A stretch of DNA of 8,093 nucleotides, from NCBI GenBank assembly GCA_011524575.1, contig WTKB01000116.1:1-8093 (forward strand), given 5' to 3'. Below, one piece after another: positions 1-6,821 of this stretch; the first letter of the stretch is position 1; each line of letters starts with the position of its first letter. The notes under the pieces were generated by a model. It was not told the origin of the DNA, made no database searches, and saw only the letters and a program-made list of their open reading frames with translations. Position numbers and translations under genes: made by a program. Source of the stretch: Aquimarina sp. (GTDB taxonomy: Bacteria > Bacteroidota > Bacteroidia > Flavobacteriales > Flavobacteriaceae).

Positions 1-137
1 GGGCATCATTTAAAAGTAAACCAAAACCTTAAACTTTTGAATTACAGTTCGTATTCAGTTTAAACAAGCTCTAAATGCTCTTATTCCATTTAATATTTAC
101 GTTATATACCAGTCTTATTTTTAAATCACCGCCTAAT

Positions 138-818
138 ATGAAAGATGCTCCGTTAACATTTACTCACGTAACAAGACCTGTACAAAGTTCAAAAGAAAAT
201 TCACAGAACCAAAAACCAGGTGTAGTTTTTATGCTTCATGGTTACGGCAGTAACGAACATGATTTATTTAGTTTTTCAAATCAAATTCCAGAAGATCTTT
301 TTGTAATTTCTTTAAGAGCACCGCTAGATTTACCTCCTTCGGGGCATGCTTGGTACACCATACACTGGGATACTACCAGCGGTAAATTTAATGATATACC
401 CGAAGCTAAAAAAGCAATTTTAGATTTGGAAGTATTTATAAAAGCAGCTTGTGAAAAATATAACCTAGATGCAACTAATGTTACCCTTTTAGGGTTTTCT
501 CAGGGTTGTATTTTAAGTTTAGCTTTAGCACTTGAGAATCCTTCTTTGATTAAAAATGTGATTGGGCTTAGTGGGTATTTAGATCCAAATATGCTTACAG
601 AAAAATCAGTGCATACTCCAAATGAAACATCAGCATTAAATATATTTGTATCTCATGGAACGCTCGATGAGGTGATTCCAATTGATTGGGCACGTAAAAC
701 TCCTGAGGTATTGGCACAATTTGGAGTAACCACTCATTTACGTGAATACCCCATAGGTCATGGCGTATCTATGGAAAACCTTCAGGATTTTGTTACTTGG
801 TTAAACGCAAATAAATAA
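138..818 (+). CDS. Alpha/beta hydrolase, phospholipase/carboxylesterase family
   Basis: This 226-residue serine hydrolase probably cleaves carboxylic esters, and the exact substrate cannot be read. The sequence shows the oxyanion-loop motif HGYGSN at residues 34-39, the nucleophile elbow GFSQG with Ser121, an acidic residue in GTLDEVIP (Asp177) and the catalytic His208 in PIGHGVS. These are in the order and spacing of the family (PF02230), whose members are usually 200-230 residues, so the protein looks complete and cytoplasmic. An in-frame ATG lies upstream at 75. It would add a hydrophobic stretch with no charged N-terminus or clear cleavage site, and the family fold begins after the ATG at 138, so I chose 138. 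The gene ends 14 bases before a long hairpin and is separated by it from the cobalamin operon. A functional link to that operon is not evident. Confidence 0.85.
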   Translation: MKDAPLTFTHVTRPVQSSKENSQNQKPGVVFMLHGYGSNEHDLFSFSNQIPEDLFVISLRAPLDLPPSGHAWYTIHWDTTSGKFNDIPEAKKAILDLEVFIKAACEKYNLDATNVTLLGFSQGCILSLALALENPSLIKNVIGLSGYLDPNMLTEKSVHTPNETSALNIFVSHGTLDEVIPIDWARKTPEVLAQFGVTTHLREYPIGHGVSMENLQDFVTWLNANK

Positions 819-830
819 TAAGAATTAGTG

Positions 831-893
831 TTATACCAATTGATCTTTGAAAACGATTTATGATATCGATTTTAAAGATTAATTGGTATTATA
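831..893. repeat. Long imperfect palindrome, copy 1 (probable terminator or dispersed repeat)
   Basis: Two 25-base arms (833-857 and 865-889) flank a 7-base loop. Reading the arms against each other gives 22 exact pairs, two positions that form G-U pairs in a + strand transcript, and one mismatch. The element starts 14 bases after the hydrolase stop and ends 24 bases before the cobQ start. A near-identical copy lies at 4835-4895. It may end hydrolase transcription, but there is no clear T tract after it. It could equally be a dispersed palindromic repeat of this genome. Confidence 0.85.
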
Positions 894-913
894 CCCAATT
901 AATTAAAATTTAC

Positions 914-2377
914 ATGCAGCAGCTACACCCCATAATGCTAGTTGGTACAGGCTCGGATGTTGGCAAAAGTTGGATTACTACAGCCATTTGCAGATGGCTT
1001 CAACAAAGAGGGTATCATCCAGCTCCTTTTAAGGCTCAAAATATGTCCTTAAATAGTTTTTCTACCCCAGATGATTTAGAAATAGGTAGGGCACAGGCGG
1101 TACAAGCAGCCGCTTGTGGTATTGCTCCATCAGTTGAAATGAACCCTATTTTATTAAAGCCATCGTCTGTAAATAAATCTCAAATCGTGTTACATGGTAA
1201 ACCTATTGGAGATCAAACAGCACAGGAGTATTTTTTGGGAGATAATAAAAAAAGACTTTTTGAAGCTGCTAAACAGTCTTTTTACCGTTTAGCTTCCAAG
1301 TATAATCCTGTTGTTATGGAAGGTGCAGGAAGTATTAGCGAGCTAAATCTAAAACACCGAGATATTGTTAATATGCGTATGGCAAAGGCAGCGAATGCTT
1401 GCGTATATTTAGTTGCGGATATTGATAGGGGGGGAGTATTTGGAAGTGTTTACGGAACCATTGCATTATTAGAACCTTGGGAGCGTAAGTTAATCAAAGG
1501 AATTATCATTAATAAATTTAGAGGGGATGCTCGTTTATTTATTGATGGTAAAAAGAAACTAGAAGAGTTAACAGGTGTTCCAGTTCTTGGCGTGTTGCCT
1601 TATGTGAAAGATATTAGTATTGAAGAAGAAGATTCGGTAGCTTTAAACTACAGAGCAACTAAAGCTGTGGAAAATAAACTAAATATTGCTGTTGTAAGGC
1701 TACATTATATGTCCAATTACACCGATTTTCAATCTTTGGAGCAAGAACCTTTAATTAATGTCTATTATACACGATCTGCTCAGGAAATAAATAAAGCTGA
1801 TGTCGTTATTTTACCTGGTAGTAAAAACACCATTGCAGATTTAATAGCTCTAAAAAAAGAGGGGCTAGATCTCATTATAAAAAAACAATACCAACACGTG
1901 CCAATTATTGGTATTTGTGGGGGGTATCAAATGCTTGGAAAAACCATCAGTGATCCGTTTTTAGTAGAAGGTACGGCAACTTTAGAGCAGGGTATAGGTC
2001 TTTTTGATATAGAAACCACGCTTTCAAAAATAAAAAAAACGACACAATGTAATTTTTATTATAAAAATTCCAATACGCTTTGTCAAGGCTACGAAATACA
2101 CATGGGAAAAACCCAAGTTCCAAAAAATAAACACCTTAATATTATAAATGGGGTGCAAGAAGGCTATTTTGACGGAAGTAAAAGTTGGGGTACCTATTTA
2201 CATGGTATTTTTGATAATCAAGAGGTAGTGACAGAATTATTGCAGTTAAAGTTTCCAGATGCTAAGCCGCAAGATTATATCGCATTTAAAGCCTTACAGT
2301 TTGATAAATTAGCAACATGGATTGATGAAAACTTAGAAATGGAAACCATTTTAAAAAACAGTAGGAACGTATGTTAA
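914..2377 (+). CDS. cobQ: Cobyric acid synthase (glutamine-hydrolysing)
   Basis: The enzyme amidates the b, d, e and g side chains of adenosylcobyrinic acid a,c-diamide, using glutamine and ATP, to give adenosylcobyric acid. The 487-residue length fits the family. The N-terminal dethiobiotin-synthetase-like domain opens with the P-loop GTGSDVGKS at residues 11-19, followed by the family-typical stretches KAQNMSLNS and QAVQAAACGI. The C-terminal glutamine amidotransferase domain carries the nucleophile Cys335 in GICGGYQMLG and the catalytic His430 in GTYLHGIFDN. The start at 914 places the P-loop where relatives have it. A longer frame from ATG 860 would begin inside the hairpin loop and add residues with no family match. 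The gene overlaps the next one by 7 bases. No cobalamin riboswitch is recognisable in the short leader. The gene is also called cbiP in organisms using the anaerobic route; the route here cannot be told. Confidence 0.95.
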   Translation: MQQLHPIMLVGTGSDVGKSWITTAICRWLQQRGYHPAPFKAQNMSLNSFSTPDDLEIGRAQAVQAAACGIAPSVEMNPILLKPSSVNKSQIVLHGKPIGDQTAQEYFLGDNKKRLFEAAKQSFYRLASKYNPVVMEGAGSISELNLKHRDIVNMRMAKAANACVYLVADIDRGGVFGSVYGTIALLEPWERKLIKGIIINKFRGDARLFIDGKKKLEELTGVPVLGVLPYVKDISIEEEDSVALNYRATKAVENKLNIAVVRLHYMSNYTDFQSLEQEPLINVYYTRSAQEINKADVVILPGSKNTIADLIALKKEGLDLIIKKQYQHVPIIGICGGYQMLGKTISDPFLVEGTATLEQGIGLFDIETTLSKIKKTTQCNFYYKNSNTLCQGYEIHMGKTQVPKNKHLNIINGVQEGYFDGSKSWGTYLHGIFDNQEVVTELLQLKFPDAKPQDYIAFKALQFDKLATWIDENLEMETILKNSRNVC

Positions 2378-3378
2378 ATGGGCATGGAGACGACCTTCAT
2401 TTAATTGAAGGAGTTATTGAATATAATTTTAGTTCTAATGTTTATTATAAAGGTTGTCCAAAACCTTTGTTAGATGAAATTGCTATACATACTCATAAAA
2501 TTCAAAGCTACCCATCGCCTATAGCTAGTGAGCTAAATACATTAGCAGCGGAAAAATTCCAACTTCATAAAAAACAGTTTTTATTTACAAATGGAGCCAC
2601 AGAAGCTTTTTATTTAATCGCTCAGTTATTCTCTGGTAAAAAGGCTGCTATTGTTGCACCGACGTTTTCGGAGTACAAAGATGCTTGCAGGATTTTCAAT
2701 TTAAATTATCAATTAATTTCTAGAAAGGAAATCAAAGACCAAAATGCTGATATTCTTTTTTTATGCAACCCCAACAATCCCGATGGAACGGTATTTTCTA
2801 AAAATCAAATAGAACAATTTTTAATAGATCAGCCCACTACATTATTTGTTATTGATGAAGCTTATATTGAATTTACTAATTCCACAACATCTGTAGTTTC
2901 ACTTACAAAAAAATATCTAAATCTAATTGTTGTACGGTCTTTAACCAAAACCTTTACTATTCCTGGTTTACGTTTAGGTTATATTGTTTCGAATGTTTCG
3001 TATATTGATGCGTTGTTGCACTTAAAAATGCCATGGAGCGTCAATCTTTTAGCTATAAAAGCAGGTGAATATATTTTCAATAATTACAGTGACCTTCAAT
3101 TTGAGGTTTCAAAATTATTAGAGGAAACTCAAACTTTTAAAAATAATTTAAAACAAATAAAAGGCATACGAGTTTGTGAGAGTACTACTAGTTATTTTTT
3201 AGTAGAATTGTTAACAGGATCTGCTAAAGATTTAAAAGCCTATTTAATCAAAAATCACCGTATTCTCATTCGTGATGCGACAAATTTTAATCCATTAAAA
3301 GGGCAATATATACGTCTTTCCGTTCAGGATAAAAAGGCAAATAGATTATTTATAGAAGCGTTAAAAAAATGGATTTAG
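2371..3378 (+). CDS. cobD: L-threonine-O-3-phosphate decarboxylase (PLP, aminotransferase class I/II fold)
   Basis: This PLP enzyme decarboxylates L-threonine phosphate to (R)-1-amino-2-propanol phosphate, the linker of the cobalamin nucleotide loop. The 335-residue protein starts with the N-terminal HGDDLH stretch, comparable to the HGGN-type start of the family. It then shows FTNGATEAF (72-80, phosphate-binding turn), CNPNNPDGT (132-140), VIDEAY with Asp162 for the pyridine nitrogen, and SLTKTFTIPGLRLGY with the Schiff-base Lys193. The ATG has an AGGA four bases upstream (2363-2366) and overlaps the cobQ end by 7 bases, which suggests coupled translation. It overlaps cbiB by 10 bases. A histidinol-phosphate aminotransferase would look similar, but the N-terminus and the place between cobQ and cbiB favour the cobalamin role. 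The same enzyme is called CobC in some organisms. Confidence 0.9.
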   Translation: MLNGHGDDLHLIEGVIEYNFSSNVYYKGCPKPLLDEIAIHTHKIQSYPSPIASELNTLAAEKFQLHKKQFLFTNGATEAFYLIAQLFSGKKAAIVAPTFSEYKDACRIFNLNYQLISRKEIKDQNADILFLCNPNNPDGTVFSKNQIEQFLIDQPTTLFVIDEAYIEFTNSTTSVVSLTKKYLNLIVVRSLTKTFTIPGLRLGYIVSNVSYIDALLHLKMPWSVNLLAIKAGEYIFNNYSDLQFEVSKLLEETQTFKNNLKQIKGIRVCESTTSYFLVELLTGSAKDLKAYLIKNHRILIRDATNFNPLKGQYIRLSVQDKKANRLFIEALKKWI

Positions 3379-4301
3379 CTGCTATTTACATACTACTTGC
3401 CGCCTTTTTGTTAGATTTAATTTTTGGTGATCCGCGTCAGTTACCGCATCTCATAGTACTTTTTGGTAATGGTATTGCTTTTGGAGAAAAGAGATTAAAT
3501 CAAAGTAATTATCGCTTTTTAAAAGGTGCTTTTTTAACACTGTTATTAGTAAGTAGTTCTTTTTTAGTTCCGTATTTATGTATTTATTATTTGAATGTTA
3601 AGGAATATCCTATAGTTAAGGTGCTTTTTTCTATAGTTATGCTGTTTTATTGTTTAGCAAATAAAACATTAGTAAAGGAGGGGCAAGCTGTTTTTGATAT
3701 CCTTCATAAGGAAGGTTTAGAAGCTGGGAGAAAAAGATTGTCTTGGATTGTTGGACGAGAAACCACAAATTTGTCGGAACAGCAAATCAGACAAGCTACT
3801 TTTGAAACCATGTCAGAAAATTTAAGTGATGGAGTAATTGCTCCTTTGTTTTATTTTTTGTTATGGGGTGTTCCAGGCGCGATAGCTTATAAAATGATCA
3901 ATACTTTAGATTCTATGATTGGTTATAAAAATGATCGGTATTTGAATTTTGGGAAATTTGCAGCAAAACTAGATGATTTAGCAAATTTTATCCCTGCAAG
4001 AATCACAGCAATGCTGATGCTATTGGTTTCTTTCAAATTAAAAGGAATTTCATTTGTTTTTAAAGAAGGTAAGAAACATAGTAGTCCTAATGCAGGATAT
4101 CCAGAAGCCGCATTGGCATATATATTAAATTGCCAATTTGGAGGACCAAATTATTATCATGGTAAATTAGTGGATAAACCCTTTATAGGATATACAAATA
4201 GGAGTATTAAACATCAAGAAATTAAACAGGTAAGTAGTATTAATTACAAAGTAAGTACGTTTTTTGTTATCGTGATGGTATTAATTAGGCTTTATGTATA
4301 A
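3369..4301 (+). CDS. cbiB: Adenosylcobinamide-phosphate synthase, membrane protein
   Basis: CbiB (called CobD in the aerobic-pathway naming) condenses adenosylcobyric acid with aminopropanol phosphate in the cytoplasmic membrane. It therefore uses the products of both upstream genes. The 310-residue length is normal. Family hallmarks are DLIFGDPRQLPH (16-27), the ETMSENLSDGVIAPLFY region (146-162), NTLDSMIGYKND (178-189), FIPARITAMLM (207-217) and SPNAGYPEAALAYIL (239-253). Hydrophobic segments lie near residues 3-19, 54-75, 80-97, 155-174, 211-222 and 294-309. The familiar PHPV of many relatives reads PHLIV here. The ATG sits within the last codons of the preceding gene and has no Shine-Dalgarno sequence, so translation is probably by coupling. 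The end overlaps the ATPase gene by 8 bases. Confidence 0.94.
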   Translation: MDLAAIYILLAAFLLDLIFGDPRQLPHLIVLFGNGIAFGEKRLNQSNYRFLKGAFLTLLLVSSSFLVPYLCIYYLNVKEYPIVKVLFSIVMLFYCLANKTLVKEGQAVFDILHKEGLEAGRKRLSWIVGRETTNLSEQQIRQATFETMSENLSDGVIAPLFYFLLWGVPGAIAYKMINTLDSMIGYKNDRYLNFGKFAAKLDDLANFIPARITAMLMLLVSFKLKGISFVFKEGKKHSSPNAGYPEAALAYILNCQFGGPNYYHGKLVDKPFIGYTNRSIKHQEIKQVSSINYKVSTFFVIVMVLIRLYV

Positions 4302-4833
4302 CTTTAATAAAAAATATATTATTACTGGTGCTCCAGCAACAGGTAAAACCACTTTAATTCATCTTTTGAAAGAAAAATTACCTTGTATGGATGAGGTTTC
4401 TAGAAAAGTAATTATGGAGCAACAAGAAACCAATGGGAGGGGGATTCCTTGGCTAGATTTACCCCTTTTTTCAGAATTAGTATATCACAAAACTATGCAA
4501 GAGTTGTCTTATAGTAAAGCACTTATTTGTGATCGGTCTTTATTGGATTTAGAAGCATATTTTGAAGTAGAAGACCTACCAATTCCACAGTATTTACTTG
4601 ATTTTCCATATCAAGATTTTTATCATAACAAAGTTTATTTTGCACCTACTTGGCAAGCTATTTACTGCCAAGACAAGCAACGATTGCAAGATTTTGATTA
4701 CTGTTTAGAATTAGAAAAATCACTACTAAATAAGTACTTATCTAAAGGTTTTGAAATTATAAGGCTTCCCAAGACTACTCCTTTAAAAAGGGTGGAGTTC
4801 CTTTTAAAATCTATAAATACTGCAGGAGCTTAA
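4294..4833 (+). CDS. Small P-loop ATPase/kinase-like protein in the cobalamin operon (AAA_28 type)
   Basis: The 179-residue protein has a clean Walker A motif, GAPATGKTT at residues 12-20, right at the N-terminus. A Walker-B-like strand ALICDRS (76-82, with Asp80 and Arg81) follows, and then FAPTWQAIYCQDKQR (116-130), a pattern I associate with AAA_28/NadR-kinase-like ATPases (PF13521). No membrane segment is visible. It overlaps cbiB by 8 bases and closes the operon, which ties it to cobalamin synthesis. It lacks the GGARSGKS signature of CobU, so it is unlikely to be the adenosylcobinamide kinase. Phosphorylation of L-threonine to feed the decarboxylase two genes upstream is conceivable because no PduX-type kinase is in the window, but that is inference. 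The family call is fairly firm and the reaction is unknown. Confidence 0.8.
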   Translation: MYNFNKKYIITGAPATGKTTLIHLLKEKLPCMDEVSRKVIMEQQETNGRGIPWLDLPLFSELVYHKTMQELSYSKALICDRSLLDLEAYFEVEDLPIPQYLLDFPYQDFYHNKVYFAPTWQAIYCQDKQRLQDFDYCLELEKSLLNKYLSKGFEIIRLPKTTPLKRVEFLLKSINTAGA

Positions 4834-4834
4834 T

Positions 4835-4895
4835 TTATACCAATTGATCTTTGAAAGCGATATAATAAATCGATTTCAAAGATCAATTGGTATAA
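4835..4895. repeat. Long near-perfect palindrome, copy 2 (probable terminator or dispersed repeat)
   Basis: The 27-base arms (4835-4861 and 4869-4895) surround a 7-base loop, with one mismatch in the stem. The left inner arm matches copy 1 at 831-893 in 24 of 25 bases and the right one in 23 of 25, while the loops differ in sequence but keep the same length. The element begins one base after the stop codon of the last cobalamin-operon gene, where a terminator is expected. Only a weak T-rich stretch follows. Confidence 0.87.
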
Positions 4896-5005
4896 TTCTT
4901 AAAATTAGCGGGATTATGAGTGAAAAAAGCTCATTTTAACGCTTGAAAATGAAAAGAGGAAACTGATTCTAATTAAAAACAAAATCAGCTAAATCTAGAA
5001 AATAA
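4896..5005. other. Gene-free stretch after the cobalamin operon
   Basis: No reading frame of note is seen on either strand; stops are frequent in the frame that later becomes the recombinase remnant. A small inverted repeat, ATGAG (4916-4920) with CTCAT (4930-4934), is followed by a short T run and could form a weak hairpin. The junction between the conserved operon and the accessory region must lie here or shortly after. Confidence 0.4.
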
Positions 5006-5194
5006 AAATTCAAACCTTTGGTAGAGAGTGGTATAGATATTCGTTATATTCAAGTGCTTTTGGGGCATAGCAAGCTTGAAACGACTATGATTTATACATA
5101 TGTGCAGTCTGAAGATCTTAAGAAAATTAACAATCCTTTAGATCTAATAGTTAAACAACTCGGAAAAAATACTACCTTTATGCTCAATGAGTAA
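5006..5194 (+). pseudogene. C-terminal remnant of a tyrosine recombinase (XerC/D-type integrase)
   Basis: A stop at 5003-5005 is followed by about 62 open codons ending at TAA 5192-5194. The translation reads LVESGIDIRYIQVLLGHS and continues through KLETTMIYTYV to KINNPLDL, the typical end of a XerC/D-like integrase. It retains the LLGH histidine (codon 5066-5068) and the nucleophile tyrosine of MIYTYV (codon 5093-5095). The N-terminal DNA-binding part, the first catalytic Arg and the HxxR box that should come just before LVESG are all missing, with no trace upstream. There is no plausible start codon, so it is a dead fragment. It marks a past insertion or deletion at the edge of the restriction-modification genes. 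The tail after NPLDL may be fused non-homologous sequence. Confidence 0.8.
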
Positions 5195-5455
5195 GCTTGC
5201 CTAAAAGGTGTGTTTAGCTAGAATGTATTTGCGGCTAAACGTACTTTTGGTGAGGATATAACGAGTTGTACACAAGCTGAAAAAATCCGATCGCACGTTC
5301 AAGCACATTTCATTTTGCTCGTACCTCACAAAATAAAAAGAGCTTTCACTTCCCCACCGCCACCCAAAAATATTCGCTAACTTGATACAAAATTCGCAAA
5401 TTAGCATTACATTTACTAAAAATAGGTCAAATTCAAAATTGATAAAATTAAAAAA
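5195..5455. other. Non-coding boundary segment before the restriction-modification operon
   Basis: No gene is credible here. A 7-base inverted repeat, GTTTAGC (5212-5218) with GCTAAAC (5234-5240), could make a hairpin with a 15-base loop. Farther on, ATTCGC occurs twice 20 bases apart (5372, 5392), and GCTAA (5376-5380) faces TTAGC (5401-5405). The stretch TAACGAGTTGTA followed by CAAGCTGA, and the C-rich part near 5349-5365, resemble from memory recurrent intergenic sequence near accessory genes in Bacteroidota genomes. The minus strand stays open through much of it, which may be why such sequences get annotated as hypothetical proteins. The last 70 bases should hold the promoter of the HTH gene. 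Confidence 0.45.
5382..5415 (+). promoter_or_regulatory. Possible Bacteroidota-type promoter for the restriction-modification operon
   Basis: TTG at 5382-5384 and TACATTTA at 5408-5415 are 23 bases apart. This approximates the flavobacterial -33 TTG / -7 TAnnTTTG pattern, with one mismatch in the -7 box. It lies about 40 bases before the HTH start. The inverted pair GCTAA/TTAGC (5376-5380, 5401-5405) overlaps it and could be an operator. AT-rich DNA makes such matches common. Confidence 0.2.
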
Positions 5456-5788
5456 ATGGCAAGTTTTGGACATTTCATAAAAATCGAAAGGGAAAAGAGA
5501 GAATGGACTCAAACTGAGTTTGGAGCTAAAATCGGAATAAATTCTAGTGCAATCAGTCGAATTGAAAACGGAACTCAAAAATTTAGTAAGTCAAAACTTA
5601 AATCATTATCGAAATTGTTAAATCTCGATTTACAAAGAGTAACTGACTTGTTTTTCGCTGACAAATTTGCACGAGAAGCTTTTAAATACAAATGCTCTGA
5701 ATCTATTTTTAGTGTCGCAGAAGACACAGCTAACTATATAAGAAACACTAATACCAAACAAGGAAAATTGAATTTTGAAAATGAGTAA
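5456..5788 (+). CDS. XRE-family HTH regulator, probable controller of the restriction-modification operon
   Basis: A 110-residue protein with a Cro/C1-type helix-turn-helix at about residues 7-60. The TQTEFGAKIGI and SSAISRIENG segments (18-28, 30-39) are the two helices of the DNA-binding unit. The C-terminal 35 residues (FAREAFKYKCSESIFSVAED and beyond) extend past the roughly 80 residues of classic C proteins, and I cannot assign them. It is the first gene of the operon and overlaps the methyltransferase by 8 bases, the context in which such regulators control methylase and nuclease levels. The ATG at 5456 has an A-rich leader and no Shine-Dalgarno sequence, as is common in this phylum. 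The role as a controller is inferred from fold and position; no operator has been established. Confidence 0.82.
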   Translation: MASFGHFIKIEREKREWTQTEFGAKIGINSSAISRIENGTQKFSKSKLKSLSKLLNLDLQRVTDLFFADKFAREAFKYKCSESIFSVAEDTANYIRNTNTKQGKLNFENE

Positions 5789-6821
5789 AAAAAATACTGT
5801 AATAGACCTTTTTTGTGGTTGTGGTGGATTGTCACAAGGCTTCATTGATGCAGGATATAAAATATCTTTAGGTATTGATAAATGGAAAGATGCCATAGAA
5901 ACATTTAATTTTAATCATAAAGACTCTAAGGGAATTGTAGCAGATTTACTCGAACTAAATCCAGTTACTGTTTCGGAAAATGAAAAAATTGATGAAGTGG
6001 ATGTAATAATTGGTGGTCCACCTTGTCAAGGTTTTTCTATTGCAGGAAAAAGAATAATAGAGGATGAAAGGAATCAACTTTACAAAACCTTTGTGAACTT
6101 TGTAGAGCATTTTAAACCTAAAGCTTTTCTAATGGAAAATGTTCCTAATATTATGTCTATGGGGAAAGGAGCGATTAAAAATCAGATAATTAAAGATTTT
6201 GAAAATCTTGGATATAAAGTTTCACATCAAATATTATTGGCTTCCGATTATGGTGTGCCTCAAAATAGAAAAAGAGCTTTTTTCGTAGGTTTAAAAAATG
6301 GTTCAGAATTTCAATTCCCAATTCCAACAACGCCAAACAATAGAGTAACTTCAGAAGAAGCTATTTCAGATTTAACTGAACATACAATTAATGATGGAAC
6401 ACCTTATTTGAATGAGTATAAAAGTTCGTTTCAAAAACAAATGAGAAATGGCAATAAGTTTATATTCAATCATCAAATTACCCAGCATAAAGAAAAAACA
6501 GTTGAAATAATTGCAATGGTTCCAGATGGAGGTAATTATAAAAGTTTGCCAAAAGAATTGCACGAGACAAGAAAGGTTAATATAGCTTGGACAAGGCTCA
6601 ACAGTCAAAAACCTAGTTTTACTATCGATACAGGTCATAGACATCATTTTCATTATGAATTTAATAGAGTTCCAACAGTAAGAGAAAGTGCAAGAATACA
6701 ATCATTCCCTGATGATTTTATATTTCAATGCAGTAAAACCAGTCAATACAAACAAGTTGGGAACGCAGTACCACCTATTTTAGCAAAGGTTTTGGCTGAA
6801 ACAATCAAAAAACATTTATGA
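5781..6821 (+). CDS. DNA (cytosine-5-)-methyltransferase of a type II restriction-modification system
   Basis: The enzyme transfers a methyl group from S-adenosylmethionine to C5 of cytosine in a specific site. All key motifs are present: I (DLFCGCGGLSQGF, 9-21), IV with the catalytic Cys82 in GGPPCQGFS, VI (MENV, 118-121), VIII (QNRKR, 161-165), IX (RESARIQSFPDDF, 301-313) and X (QVGNAVPP, 325-332). With 346 residues it has normal length and appears active. The target-recognition part lies between motifs VIII and IX (about 166-300); it is short and its specificity cannot be read. I preferred ATG 5781 to an in-frame TTG at 5775, which adds only two residues. The start lies inside the HTH gene and the stop overlaps the nuclease start as ATGA, so the three genes form one transcription and coupled-translation unit. 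Confidence 0.95.
   Translation: MSKKNTVIDLFCGCGGLSQGFIDAGYKISLGIDKWKDAIETFNFNHKDSKGIVADLLELNPVTVSENEKIDEVDVIIGGPPCQGFSIAGKRIIEDERNQLYKTFVNFVEHFKPKAFLMENVPNIMSMGKGAIKNQIIKDFENLGYKVSHQILLASDYGVPQNRKRAFFVGLKNGSEFQFPIPTTPNNRVTSEEAISDLTEHTINDGTPYLNEYKSSFQKQMRNGNKFIFNHQITQHKEKTVEIIAMVPDGGNYKSLPKELHETRKVNIAWTRLNSQKPSFTIDTGHRHHFHYEFNRVPTVRESARIQSFPDDFIFQCSKTSQYKQVGNAVPPILAKVLAETIKKHL

Noticed and set aside
1..63. Possible 3' end of an upstream gene (open frame ending with TAA 61-63, or another ending with TAA 30-32)
   Set aside because: Too short to recognise a product, and two frames are equally possible.
75..137. Upstream start for the hydrolase, giving a hydrophobic leader
   Set aside because: The leader lacks a basic N-terminus and a convincing cleavage site; the family fold begins after ATG 138.
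841..852. Promoter -7 box in the palindrome arm (GATCTTTG)
   Set aside because: The first consensus T is missing, the same sequence recurs in the second hairpin after the operon, and no suitably spaced -33 element stands out.
860..913. Upstream start for cobQ at ATG 860
   Set aside because: That ATG sits in the loop of the large hairpin, and the added residues would precede the normal P-loop N-terminus without family support.
5212..5270. Integron attC-like site, from the GTTTAGC/GCTAAAC pair and the TAACGAGTTG stretch
   Set aside because: The core-site patterns (RYYYAAC, GTTRRRY) do not fit in the right order, and no integron integrase is present.
5201..5578. Minus-strand open frame of 125 codons across the boundary segment and the HTH start
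   Set aside because: It overlaps the start of a well-supported HTH gene on the opposite strand, is rich in Phe and Ser as expected of the complement of AT-rich DNA, and shows no domain.
5630..5896. Minus-strand open frame of 88 codons
   Set aside because: It lies opposite the HTH and methyltransferase coding sequences and has no recognisable features; it is a shadow of them.
6372..6701. Minus-strand open frame of 109 codons
   Set aside because: It lies entirely inside the methyltransferase gene, opposite its conserved region.
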